Assembly (NCBI GenBank): GCA_043759595.1
Contig: JAYVLG010000173.1
Location: 23,106-87,105 of the forward strand
Direction: 5' to 3'
From: Sulfurirhabdus sp043759595
GTDB taxonomy: Bacteria > Pseudomonadota > Gammaproteobacteria > Burkholderiales > SMCO01
Length of the DNA stretch: 64,000 nucleotides
The position numbers and the translations under genes are program-made. Below, piece after piece: positions 44,511-52,858 of the stretch (the first letter of the stretch is position 1; each line of letters starts with the position of its first letter). Under the pieces are notes generated by a model, which was not told where the DNA came from, did not search any database, and was given only the letters and a program-made list of their open reading frames with translations.

Positions 44511-45587
44511 TCAATCGGTTGCCAACGCCTCTTGCAACACTTTTGTCTGCCGCTTGTGCTCACGCATACCCCGCCACAGGGCAAATAACACAATTCCTGC
44601 CCCCAGCAATAGCGCCAGTATCATCACACCAAGACTGATAGTTTTCAATAGCGCCATATTGTCTTCTGCCATCGGCGCAATCATATGAAGCTGAGAAAGA
44701 TAAACAGGGATAACAAATGCCCGGCTAAATAACACTGTAATCATAATGACGCCCATTACCACTTTAATCATGTAGGGCTTCACATATGTAGTCCCAATTG
44801 CCCCCAAATGGATACCAAACAAGGAACCCGCAAGAATAATCATTGCCAAACGAATATCCACATACCCGCCCCAGGCAAACTTGATTGTGCCCCCTACTCC
44901 CATCACAAAAGCGATCACCAGTTCTGTTGCAGAAGCCATCATGCTAGGCACACCTAATACATACATCATTGAAGGTACACCGATAAAACCGCCTACCGCA
45001 ATGGTTGCAGCGAGCATTCCAGTTGCAAAACCCAAAGGAATGGTGAACAGAACAGAAACCTTAGCCTTGATGCTGGGGAAATAAACCATGGTCCCAGGAA
45101 TGTAAACTGATTGAACCCATTTTGCCAATGGACCTTTTTTTTCCTCATCGTCAGTTGCACCTGAACGATATATCTTGATAGCATCTCGCATGACGTAACC
45201 GCCTACAACAGCTAGAACAATCACAAATGCCACACTTACATAAAGGTTAGAACCCGCATCACCAAACGCTTTTTTAATGGATTCCTGAATATGCGCCCCA
45301 TATAACACACCGGCTTCGGCCGAAACGCCCATTACCAGACCAAGTTTCAGATCCACCTGCCCATATTTTGCACGTTTTAATGCACCAATCAAAGCCTTGG
45401 GAAACTTATGGCACATATTACTTGCCACCGCCACAATACCGGGCACACCCAAACTCATCATTGCCGGTGTCAACACAAATGCACCACCAGAGCCGATAAA
45501 CCCGCTCACCATTCCGCCTATAAAACCAACAATTAGCAAGAACAAGACGTTCGTAATATTTAGATCAATAAAATTAAGACCTTCCAC
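44511..45587 (-). CDS. TSUP family exporter (TauE/SafE)
   Basis: A 358-residue membrane protein with about eight to nine helices. It has the family's repeated half motifs, GGMVSGFIGSGGAFVLTPAMM near the N-terminus and AATIAVGGFIGVPSMMYVLG in the second half. TSUP proteins export sulfite, sulfoacetate or related organosulfur anions. Unusual for the family is the long loop between helices 4 and 5 (about residues 130-165, GATDDEEKKGPLAKW). Last gene of a four-gene minus-strand operon with a sigma-54 promoter. Confidence 0.88.
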   Translation of the reverse strand: MEGLNFIDLNITNVLFLLIVGFIGGMVSGFIGSGGAFVLTPAMMSLGVPGIVAVASNMCHKFPKALIGALKRAKYGQVDLKLGLVMGVSAEAGVLYGAHIQESIKKAFGDAGSNLYVSVAFVIVLAVVGGYVMRDAIKIYRSGATDDEEKKGPLAKWVQSVYIPGTMVYFPSIKAKVSVLFTIPLGFATGMLAATIAVGGFIGVPSMMYVLGVPSMMASATELVIAFVMGVGGTIKFAWGGYVDIRLAMIILAGSLFGIHLGAIGTTYVKPYMIKVVMGVIMITVLFSRAFVIPVYLSQLHMIAPMAEDNMALLKTISLGVMILALLLGAGIVLFALWRGMREHKRQTKVLQEALATD

Positions 45588-45623
45588 TTGAAATCCCCAA
45601 TAAATAATGAATCAATATAAGCA

Positions 45624-45857
45624 CTATTTTTTTGCTTTAATGCCTAGAACATCCCAGAACTCGCTGGTAAATGCTCCATGCGCCAATGAAATGGCGAATG
45701 CAATAGTAACTGGAATCACAAATGACCAATGTCCTTGAGAAGTGATGTTTAAAATCTGATCTTCGTTCATAAACAAAACCCCATATAGACCGGCAGATAC
45801 CACCCCCAAGCCAAATAATTTCACAACCTTCTTTGTATTTTTTTCTTTTTCCATCAT
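45624..45857 (-). CDS. Small two-helix membrane protein
   Basis: A protein of 77 residues with a Lys-rich N-terminus (MMEKEKNTKKVVK) and two hydrophobic segments, GLGVVSAGLYGVLF and FVIPVTIAFAISLAHGAF. AGGGGGA lies just before a tandem ATGATG; either ATG is possible (45857 or 45854). It lies between the UspA-like gene and the TSUP gene, and its start is upstream of and overlaps the end of the previous reading region by a few bases. It may be an accessory subunit of the TSUP exporter; that is inference from position only. Confidence 0.7.
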   Translation of the reverse strand: MMEKEKNTKKVVKLFGLGVVSAGLYGVLFMNEDQILNITSQGHWSFVIPVTIAFAISLAHGAFTSEFWDVLGIKAKK

Positions 45858-45870
45858 TCCCCCTGAATAT

Positions 45871-46275
45871 TCATTTTTTATAACTGTCACCACCGGTTAT
45901 TACTAATGGACAACCAACCTTACCCCAATAATCACGAGTCTTCTTTCCAGGCCAACCAACTGGTGGAGGCATTACGACAAACAAGATACTTTTAAAATGA
46001 TTGACGTAATCAGCCACTTCAATATCAAAATTTCCTACCTTTTTCACCAATCGGTAAAAAACTTTTTCGCTTTCCAAAACCAGTAAAAAATCTTCCAATG
46101 CATTATCTTTCGCACGGCAATTTGTAACGCATAAAATATCCAAACTGGCCGACATTCGTTTACACAAACTCAACGCTGCAAGAAATGATTCATGGTTGCC
46201 GGTAGCGTTACCCACGGCCAGCAATATCTTTCTTTCAGGGCTAGAACCAGCAGACGGGTTTGCAAGCCGCCCCAC
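45871..46275 (-). CDS. UspA-like domain protein
   Basis: A 134-residue soluble alpha/beta protein. KILLAVGNATGNHESFLAALSLCKRMSASLDILCV resembles the first strand-helix-strand of the universal stress protein fold. The classical ATP motif G-2x-G-9x-G(S/T) at the C-terminus is not clear; the end reads KVGCPLVITGGDSYKK, which keeps the CPLVI strand. It probably does not bind ATP in the standard way. Second gene of the operon 46506-44511. Confidence 0.7.
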   Translation of the reverse strand: MGRLANPSAGSSPERKILLAVGNATGNHESFLAALSLCKRMSASLDILCVTNCRAKDNALEDFLLVLESEKVFYRLVKKVGNFDIEVADYVNHFKSILFVVMPPPVGWPGKKTRDYWGKVGCPLVITGGDSYKK

Positions 46276-46320
46276 TAATGGATCACTCTTCGTTCAGTGT
46301 TAAAAAACAGGGCCATTTAT

Positions 46321-46506
46321 CTACCGAGTATCTGCCATCCCGGTAGCAGGCATTCCACTGACAGGTACGTTTACTTTGACTTCATCCATCTTTTCTTTTG
46401 AAGCATGGTTTTCATTCAAAATTTGCCTGACCGCATCAAAATTTCCCGCTTCTGCATAAGACATTGCCGTAAACATCCTTCCCAACTTACTGAATATTTT
46501 TTTCAT
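46321..46506 (-). CDS. Small protein of unknown function, first gene of the sigma-54 operon
   Basis: A 61-residue protein: MKKIFSKLGRMFTAMSYAEAGNFDAVRQILNENH..., an amphipathic helix followed by a flexible C-terminus. GGAGTGGAT precedes the ATG at 46506. The upstream 52 codons of the longer frame cross the sigma-54 promoter and are not coding. I know of no function. The AEAGNFD(A)VRQIL stretch is seen in small proteins next to universal-stress and TSUP genes as far as I recall; the recollection is not certain. Confidence 0.65.
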   Translation of the reverse strand: MKKIFSKLGRMFTAMSYAEAGNFDAVRQILNENHASKEKMDEVKVNVPVSGMPATGMADTR

Positions 46507-46561
46507 ATCCACTCCAAATGAAATATGCAATAAAAACATGCGTCGTTTACTACCATCATAG

Positions 46562-46580
46562 TAAGCAGTTACCGTGCCAC
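46562..46580 (-). promoter_or_regulatory. Sigma-54 promoter of the four-gene TSUP operon
   Basis: On the minus strand TGGCACG (-24 box) is followed by GTAA and CTGCT (-12 box). The GG and GC elements are exactly ten bases apart, as the sigma-54 consensus requires, and 11 of 12 consensus positions match. It lies 56 bp before the ATG of the 61-aa protein. The adjacent plus-strand operon encodes an NtrC-type activator. Confidence 0.75.
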
Positions 46581-46655
46581 ATTCGCAACAACACCAACAT
46601 ATTGTTATATATATGTTTTTATAAAAAACTATTTTTACCTTAACGCTATACAACA

Positions 46656-46670
46656 ATTGCAATTTGCAAC
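46656..46670. promoter_or_regulatory. Palindromic operator/enhancer site in the divergent gap (site 1)
   Basis: ATTGCAATTTGCAAC matches GTTGCAA-n-TTGCAAC at 14 of 15 positions. It is about 80-105 bp upstream of the sigma-54 promoter, the normal distance for an NtrC-type enhancer, and 129 bp before the kinase start. Predicted to bind the response regulator encoded nearby. Confidence 0.6.
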
Positions 46671-46744
46671 AATCATCAAAAACAAAAACACAATTTCATA
46701 TTAATGCATTGATTATTATACAAATTATTTAAAAATATTAATGT

Positions 46745-46758
46745 TGCATATATATGCA
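46745..46758. repeat. Perfect palindrome TGCATATATATGCA
   Basis: A 14-base perfect palindrome in the divergent regulatory gap, immediately left of site 2. It may be part of the operator array or a simple AT-rich palindrome. Confidence 0.4.
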
Positions 46759-46762
46759 CAAC

Positions 46763-46777
46763 GTTGCTATTTGCAAT
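46763..46777. promoter_or_regulatory. Palindromic operator-like site just before the kinase gene (site 2)
   Basis: GTTGCTATTTGCAAT matches the 15-base palindrome at 13 positions. It lies 21 bp before the kinase start codon, so it could serve autoregulation of the kinase-regulator operon. Confidence 0.5.
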
Positions 46778-46798
46778 GTAAAGATTTAGGATATGCCA

Positions 46799-48289
46799 AT
46801 GAAAATCCAATCATCCTTGAGACAGAAAATCACATTTGGCTACTATGGCTATTACGCCATGGCAGCCTTGATCATTGGTTTATCACTATTTACTTTCATG
46901 GAACTGAGGCTCATAGAAGGAAAAATTCACTCAGGCTCCAGAATTTCTGAGTTTTTTGATGTCACACTGGAAATCAGAAGATTTGAAAAGAATTACTTTC
47001 TTTACCGACAAATGCCTGACTACTGGGAAAATATAGGCTATATCGAAAAAGCCCAATCACTCTTGGACAAACATGGAAATGATTTTGAGGCCCTGACCAC
47101 GCACAAGAACATCACCAATCTTAATTCGAATTTATTCAATTATCGCCGGCTCTTGGATCAGTATTCACAACACGCACTTTTATCTCCACCACAATTGGAA
47201 CTGCTTGAGGCCAGAATTCGCAACACTGGCAGAGCGATCACTATAGAAGGCGAACATATCGCAAACTCGGAAAGATTAATGCTCCAACAATCCCTGGATA
47301 AAGCGCGGACTTTTTTCTTTGGGTATATAGCATTGATTGCACTGGTGATGATTGCGATAGGAATGACACTTTCAAAAATGGTGGTACGCCCATTGCGTCA
47401 TATGGAATCCTGCATAAATGGCTTAACGGGTGGCCGTCTTGAAAAGCTTAAAATCGATTCAAATGAGCACGAGATAATTTCAATTACCCACGCCTTTAAT
47501 CACATGATCGAAGAACTTGAAAAACGGCAACAGTGCATCACTCGCTCCGAAAAACTAGCTTCGATGGGAACACTTCTTTCCGGTGTAGCACATGAACTGA
47601 ATAACCCGATATCCAATATATCCAGTTCCTGCCAGATTCTCCAGGAAGAACTGGGACACGCAGACATTGTTTTCCAGAAAGAAATGCTTGAGCAAATTGA
47701 TAATCAGACTGACCGTGCACGCATCATCGTCAGGTCATTACTTGATTTTTCCCGGGATCGTGAATTTAAACACTCCGACATTGCGCTGGATCAACTGATA
47801 GCGGAAACCATTCGCTTCAGCAAAGGCATGATACCGCCAAACGTGACTCTCACCTGCGACCTCCCTGAAAATCTGATGATTACGGCTGACAGCCAAAGAC
47901 TGCAGCAAGCTTTGCTCAACTTGCTTCAAAACTGCCTCGATGCATTGGATGGACAAGGAGAAATCCACATAAAGGCTGTGAAACGGTTGATCAACGTAAA
48001 TGATAAAGATGCCATTGCTTTTCATGGCAGATGTGAGGCGCATATTGAGGTTGTAGATATAGAAATACAGGACAACGGAGCAGGGATTGCTGATGACGTT
48101 CTACCCCGCATTTTTGATCCGTTCTTTACAACGAAAGATGTAGGCCAAGGTTCCGGTCTGGGCCTTTCTATCGTGCATGACATTATTGAACAACATCACG
48201 GTTGCATTGCCGTGAGTTCTGCAAGCGGATGCGGCACCACTTTTTCAATTCGCCTTCCCGCCCAGATTCCCTCTCTTCAACCTATTTGA
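46799..48289 (+). CDS. Membrane sensor histidine kinase (NtrB-like partner of the regulator)
   Basis: A 496-residue kinase. Helix 1 is about residues 17-36 and helix 2 about 172-194. The periplasmic part between them is helical, with FEKNYFLYRQ resembling helical bimodular or CHASE-type sensor domains. A HAMP domain follows (about 195-245), then the phosphoacceptor region SGVAHELNNPISNI (His265) and an ATPase domain with DNGAGI, FTTKDVGQGSGLGLS. The start at 46799 has AGGA seven bases upstream; the ATG at 46793 is too close. It is followed after 12 bp by the NtrC-type regulator. Confidence 0.9.
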   Translation: MKIQSSLRQKITFGYYGYYAMAALIIGLSLFTFMELRLIEGKIHSGSRISEFFDVTLEIRRFEKNYFLYRQMPDYWENIGYIEKAQSLLDKHGNDFEALTTHKNITNLNSNLFNYRRLLDQYSQHALLSPPQLELLEARIRNTGRAITIEGEHIANSERLMLQQSLDKARTFFFGYIALIALVMIAIGMTLSKMVVRPLRHMESCINGLTGGRLEKLKIDSNEHEIISITHAFNHMIEELEKRQQCITRSEKLASMGTLLSGVAHELNNPISNISSSCQILQEELGHADIVFQKEMLEQIDNQTDRARIIVRSLLDFSRDREFKHSDIALDQLIAETIRFSKGMIPPNVTLTCDLPENLMITADSQRLQQALLNLLQNCLDALDGQGEIHIKAVKRLINVNDKDAIAFHGRCEAHIEVVDIEIQDNGAGIADDVLPRIFDPFFTTKDVGQGSGLGLSIVHDIIEQHHGCIAVSSASGCGTTFSIRLPAQIPSLQPI

Positions 48290-48301
48290 TTCAGCATACA
48301 T

Positions 48302-49666
48302 ATGATAACAAACCCAGCTACGCTTCTTATTGTGGACGATGAAAAAGCCGCACTTAAAAACCTTGAACACGTAATGAAAAAAGAAGGGTATGAAGTCACA
48401 ACGACTCAAAGCGGCCCCAATGCGCTGGCATTACTCGACACTCAAAATTTCGACGTCGTTTTAACAGACTTGCGTATGGAAAAAGTAGATGGCATGCAGA
48501 TCCTTCAAAAATGTCGTTCAGTTTCACGGAACACTGAAGTCATCATGATCACTGGCTTTGCCACACTGGAATCAGCCGTAGATGCCATGAAATATGGTGC
48601 ATTTCATTACATATCGAAGCCGTTTCGTCTGGATGAGGTAAGAAAAGTCGTCGCTGAAGCCATCGAAAAAGTTCACCTAAAAAAAGAAAATCAGGCGCTC
48701 AAATCGCAAATTGATCTTTATCAGGGAAAGGTAAAAATCGTAACGCAAAATCCCACCATACAGCGCATGCTTGAAACCGCTAAACAGGTTGCCCCCACAG
48801 ACTGCAATATTATTATTACCGGGGAAAGCGGCACAGGAAAGGAATTATTCGCTCGATACCTGCACGACAATAGCGAAAGACAAAAAGGGCTGTTCCTGGC
48901 CGTTAACTGTGGCGCATTTAATGAAGAATTACTCTCAAATGAACTGTTCGGCCATGACAAGGGCGCATTTACCGGCGCAAGTTCGAGCAAAAAGGGGCTC
49001 ATAGAGGCCGCCTCCGGAGGGACACTATTTCTTGATGAAATCACGGAAATGTCCCCTTCCATGCAAGTCAAATTACTTCGGGTTATTCAGGAAAGGGAAA
49101 TTCTTCATTTAGGTGGTACCGAGCCAATCAAAGTCGATGTACGTTTTATTGCAGCTTCTAACCGGGATTTGCAAACCTCCATGAAAAGCGGTGAATTTCG
49201 TCAGGATTTATACTTTCGCCTGAACGTAGTTACCCTCGCCATCCCTTCGCTCTCAGACCGGTTAGAAGACATTCCCATGCTCAGCCTGCATTTTTTAAAT
49301 AAATATGCTGCGTTGATGAAAAAAGAAGTCACTGAAATCTCCAAAGAAGCAATGGAACTTCTGATTGGATATGACTTCCCCGGGAATGTGCGCGAGCTTG
49401 AAAACATTATTGAGCGCGGTGTCGCCATCACCTATACCGACACCATTGAAAGCGCACACCTTCCAGATGACTTGAGAGAAATGACTTTCCGCACATTTCG
49501 CAAAAAAAATGGGCGTATCCTGCCCCTTGAAGAGCAAGAAAAGGATTATATACTTTGGGTGTTAAGTGAATCCATGGGAAATCAGACTGTCGCAGCACAG
49601 GCCCTTGGCATTGATCGGGTTTCACTATGGCGCAAGCTAAAAAAATACCAGATTGCGACAATATAA
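48302..49666 (+). CDS. Sigma-54-dependent response regulator (NtrC/AtoC family)
   Basis: A 454-residue protein with a receiver domain (Asp56 in VVLTDLRMEKVDG), an AAA+ domain with Walker A GESGTGKE (173-181), the sigma-54 contact loop GAFTGA (221-226) and GGTLFLDEITEM. A C-terminal Fis-type helix-turn-helix follows (NQTVAAQALGIDRVSLWRKLKKY). All elements needed to activate sigma-54 promoters are present. The kinase upstream is its evident partner. The sigma-54 promoter before the TSUP operon is a probable target. Confidence 0.92.
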   Translation: MITNPATLLIVDDEKAALKNLEHVMKKEGYEVTTTQSGPNALALLDTQNFDVVLTDLRMEKVDGMQILQKCRSVSRNTEVIMITGFATLESAVDAMKYGAFHYISKPFRLDEVRKVVAEAIEKVHLKKENQALKSQIDLYQGKVKIVTQNPTIQRMLETAKQVAPTDCNIIITGESGTGKELFARYLHDNSERQKGLFLAVNCGAFNEELLSNELFGHDKGAFTGASSSKKGLIEAASGGTLFLDEITEMSPSMQVKLLRVIQEREILHLGGTEPIKVDVRFIAASNRDLQTSMKSGEFRQDLYFRLNVVTLAIPSLSDRLEDIPMLSLHFLNKYAALMKKEVTEISKEAMELLIGYDFPGNVRELENIIERGVAITYTDTIESAHLPDDLREMTFRTFRKKNGRILPLEEQEKDYILWVLSESMGNQTVAAQALGIDRVSLWRKLKKYQIATI

Positions 49667-49787
49667 TGGCTCTTACTACTTATTGCTTAAAATGAGTCGA
49701 CCTGATTGCACACCTTGATTCCAGCCACTGCCTGGTTTGCAAGAACTTCATTTTTAAACGATAATTATTGCTTATTGAAATAGACTG

Positions 49788-49802
49788 GTTGCAAATTGCA
49801 AC
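49788..49802. promoter_or_regulatory. Perfect GTTGCAA-n-TTGCAAC palindrome before the second SulP gene (site 3)
   Basis: GTTGCAAATTGCAAC is a perfect 7-1-7 palindrome and the best copy in the window. It lies 24 bp before the GTG of SulP copy 2. That is too close for a normal enhancer, so a repressor or class II role is possible. It also contains TGG-n7-TTGCA, one base short of a sigma-54 promoter spacing. Confidence 0.6.
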
Positions 49803-49826
49803 ATATTTAACCTTGGAATAATACCT

Positions 49827-51614
49827 GTGAAGTCACTACTCGCATGCAACCTCTGGCTCTATAAAGTTTTCCCCTTTCTGCGCTGGTGGCCGATGGTCGA
49901 TAAAGAGACTTCCCGATCTGACTTGATGTCGGGATTGACTGGTGCGCTCATAGTTTTACCTCAAGGGGTTGCGTTCGCGACAATTGCAGGCATGCCTCCT
50001 GAATATGGTTTATATGCTGCGATGGTTCCTGCCGTAATAGGGGCATTATTCGGCTCAAGCTGGCATCTGGTATCCGGGCCTACAACTGCCATTTCCATTG
50101 CGGTGTTTGCTTCTGTCAGTCCGTATGCACACGCAGGAACACCAGAATTTATCAGTCTGGTACTCACACTTACTTTTATGGTCGGTTTATTCGAATTATT
50201 AATGGGTCTTGCTAAGCTAGGAGCATTGGTCAACTTTATTTCACATACAGTTGTCATTGGCTTTACTGCCGGCGCGGCAATCCTCATCGCTTCCAGTCAA
50301 ATCAAACATTTTTTTGGCATTCATATTGAGCGCGGAACTGCCTTTTACGAAACAATTCATCAAGTATTTCTGCAATTTAATGATATTAATATCTATGTCA
50401 CGATTGTCGGCGCACTCACTTTAATATCAGGCATTCTGGTTAAAAAATTCGTACCAAAATTCCCTTATATGATTGCGGCCATGATTATCGGCAGTATCGC
50501 TGCGCTCATTATTAACCAGTTTGCCGGTGGTGTTGACGCTACCCATATAGTCACAGTCGGAGCACTTCCTTCTGGATTACCTCCCTTGTCTCACCCTGAC
50601 CTGTCCATCCATTCAATTCAACAGGTATTCTTTCCTGCGCTAGTTGTCACCATGCTGGCATTAACAGAGGCTGTTTCCATATCACGGGCCATTGCTGTCC
50701 GTTCAGAGCAGCGTATTGATGGTAATCAGGAGTTTATTGGTCAAGGCCTGTCCAATATGTTTGGCAGCTTTTTTTCTGGATACGCTTCAAGCGGATCGTT
50801 CAACCGAAGTGGCGTTAACTATGCATCTGGAGCCAGAACCCCGCTTGCAGCAGTTTTTGCCTCAATTTTTCTGTTACTGATTTTACTGCTGGTAGCGCCC
50901 CTTGCCGCTTATCTGCCAACAGCAGCCATGGCAGGTATTCTGTTTTTAGTGGCATGGGGGTTGATTGACTTCCATCACATGTCATCCATCATGAAAACAA
51001 GTCGTTCAGAAACCGCCATTTTATGGGTCACACTTATTGGCACGCTCATCAACCTTGAAAAAGGCATTTTCTTTGGCATTATCCTGTCATTGATCACCTA
51101 TCTCTACCGCACCTCTCGTCCAAGCATTACTTCTTTCGTTCCGGATCCAGAGGCAGGGAGCTATCACTTTATCCCGGTTGAGCTCCAACCTGAGTGTCCC
51201 CAATTAAAAATAGTCCGTGTTAATGGCTCTATATTCTTTGGGGCTGTTAACCACGTACAGCAACACTTACTTCAAATAGACGAAGCAAACCCTCAGGCGA
51301 AGCACGCACTGATCCTATCCAGCGGTATCAATTTTGTTGATATTGCGGGTGCAGAAATGCTCACCCAAGAAGCTAAACGCCGCCGGAAAATGGGAGGGGG
51401 ACTCTACTTTTATCGCGTAAAAGAGAAAGTTTGTCAGTTGCTTCACAAGGGGCATTACATAGAAGATATCGGAAAAGAAAACATTTTCGAGGCAAAAGCG
51501 CATCCGATCACCAACATTTATCCTAAACTAGACTCCGAAATTTGTCGCTCATGCACGGCAAGAATATTTGATGTGTGTAATGTCGCTTTACCAAATGGTG
51601 AACAACGCGTTTAA
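49827..51614 (+). CDS. SulP family anion transporter with STAS domain (copy 2)
   Basis: A 595-residue transporter, the same length as the copy at 42563, and identical to it at most positions, including helix regions, STAS domain (about 455-570) and the C-terminal C-x2-C-x7-C motif (here CRSCTARIFDVC). Differences concentrate in the loop before the STAS domain and around residues 175-215. It lies downstream of the sigma-54 regulator and just before a carbonic anhydrase, with a perfect palindrome before it, so it may be a regulated copy. GTG start; GGA is eleven bases upstream. Confidence 0.9.
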   Translation: MKSLLACNLWLYKVFPFLRWWPMVDKETSRSDLMSGLTGALIVLPQGVAFATIAGMPPEYGLYAAMVPAVIGALFGSSWHLVSGPTTAISIAVFASVSPYAHAGTPEFISLVLTLTFMVGLFELLMGLAKLGALVNFISHTVVIGFTAGAAILIASSQIKHFFGIHIERGTAFYETIHQVFLQFNDINIYVTIVGALTLISGILVKKFVPKFPYMIAAMIIGSIAALIINQFAGGVDATHIVTVGALPSGLPPLSHPDLSIHSIQQVFFPALVVTMLALTEAVSISRAIAVRSEQRIDGNQEFIGQGLSNMFGSFFSGYASSGSFNRSGVNYASGARTPLAAVFASIFLLLILLLVAPLAAYLPTAAMAGILFLVAWGLIDFHHMSSIMKTSRSETAILWVTLIGTLINLEKGIFFGIILSLITYLYRTSRPSITSFVPDPEAGSYHFIPVELQPECPQLKIVRVNGSIFFGAVNHVQQHLLQIDEANPQAKHALILSSGINFVDIAGAEMLTQEAKRRRKMGGGLYFYRVKEKVCQLLHKGHYIEDIGKENIFEAKAHPITNIYPKLDSEICRSCTARIFDVCNVALPNGEQRV

Positions 51615-51744
51615 GTGAACAAGCAACTTTGGCTTTGCATTAAACCTGGGTGCCTCACCATCGCTTTAAATGCATAAAGACTGCGCAATAATTGATAATT
51701 CGTTAGACTGTAAAGAGTAAAAAACTTCATCAGACTGACGAAAC

Positions 51745-52389
51745 ATGGATTTCATAGATAAGCTACTCAACGGATTTCACGGTTACAAAAGCACCTATTT
51801 CGCATCTCACCGCGAAATGTACAGAACCCTTGTTGCTCAAGGCCAACACCCAGGTGCACTGGTTATTTCATGCTGCGACTCCCGAGTAGACCCCGCATTT
51901 ATCACACGATGCGACCCTGGCGACTTATTTGTGATTCGCAACGTAGCCAATCTGGTTCCTCCCTATGAAGAATCCGGTGCATTCCACGGCACCAGCGCTG
52001 CTATAGAATTTGGAGTCTGCGGACTTGAAATTTCGAATATTATCGTGATTGGGCATGAACACTGTGGTGGTATACGCGCCTTAATGGAAAACAATACTCA
52101 GCACATGTGTTCAGAAGGTGAAAGCTTCATCAAACCTTGGGTTGAAATCGCCAAGCAGGCACGGGCCCGCGTACATGAAAAATCTTCTCCCAGTGATGAT
52201 GAAAATGCCAAGTTGCGCATGTGCGAACAAGAAGCAGTGTTAGTTTCTTTACAAAACTTAATGACATTTCCATGGGTTCGTCAACGGGTAGAATCCGGAA
52301 AACTGGCTATTCATGGCTGGTACTTCAGTATTGAATCAGGTGAACTGCTGGCTTACAATCAAGGCACCGGTCAGTTTGAGTCGCAATAG
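51745..52389 (+). CDS. Beta-carbonic anhydrase
   Basis: Zinc enzyme interconverting CO2 and bicarbonate. The 214-residue protein has the ligands Cys43 (in CCDSR, with the Asp-Arg dyad), His104 and Cys107 (in HEHCGG), and the family segments RNVANLVPPYEESG and GTSAAIEFGVCGL. It follows the second SulP gene by 131 bp on the same strand. The SulP-carbonic anhydrase pairing is known from inorganic-carbon uptake systems in autotrophs. Confidence 0.94.
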   Translation: MDFIDKLLNGFHGYKSTYFASHREMYRTLVAQGQHPGALVISCCDSRVDPAFITRCDPGDLFVIRNVANLVPPYEESGAFHGTSAAIEFGVCGLEISNIIVIGHEHCGGIRALMENNTQHMCSEGESFIKPWVEIAKQARARVHEKSSPSDDENAKLRMCEQEAVLVSLQNLMTFPWVRQRVESGKLAIHGWYFSIESGELLAYNQGTGQFESQ

Positions 52390-52858
52390 GGTAAGTAAAT
52401 AGACCATTCCCCGTTAACTCTTCAAAAAGCATCCTGATTATCGATCTTCCTCAGCCAATTAACCGGGGTATATGTTTGCAATACCTCATTAACAACACGT
52501 TGGCGTGTTTACCAAACGGTTTAAGTAAATTTGTACATTAACCGCAGAGGCGCAGAGGCGCGGAGTTGATGAGCCACATAATAAATTTGTGAAGTTTTGT
52601 TATCTGGCGAGGCTGTTTACTTTCTCAAAGCATTGTATTTCTCCGCGCCTCGGCGCCTCTGCGGTTAAAACCAAGTTTTTTGATTTTCATAAACTCCAAA
52701 ATGGGTGAGAACTATTTATTTTGCTGAGCTTTCTTGCCAATCAGAAAAAACATTCAATTAAAATAGGTGCATCCATGACCTTTTCAAATTTCAAATTTCG
52801 CTCTGCTCTCCAATGTCTCTGAGGTAGAATCTAGTTTTATTCATATCCAGGCTTTCTC
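52390..52858. other. Gene-free interval holding a palindromic repeat
   Basis: No gene is seen between the carbonic anhydrase and the cobalamin adenosyltransferase. The interval contains the repeat listed at 52538-52667. A sequence GGTGAGAACTATTTA at about 52706 resembles the flank of the repeat at 57068 (GATGAGAACTAAAT). Confidence 0.5.
52538..52667. repeat. Palindromic repeat element (CCGCAGAGGCGC type), copy 2
   Basis: The left arm TTAACCGCAGAGGCGCAGAG continuing GCGCGGAG (52538-52565) and the right arm CTCCGCGCCTCGGCGCC continuing TCTGCGGTT (52641-52666) are near-perfect inverted repeats around about 75 bp. Same class as the element at 21491. It looks like a mobile or REP-like unit. Confidence 0.78.

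Noticed and set aside
46507..46662. Extended 5' frame of the 61-aa protein
   Set aside because: The extra 52 codons cross the sigma-54 promoter and AT-rich regulatory DNA, and a good ribosome site precedes the ATG at 46506.
49786..49800. TGGTTGCAAATTGCA as a sigma-54 promoter for SulP copy 2
   Set aside because: GG and GC elements are nine bases apart instead of ten, so it is better read as the palindromic operator.
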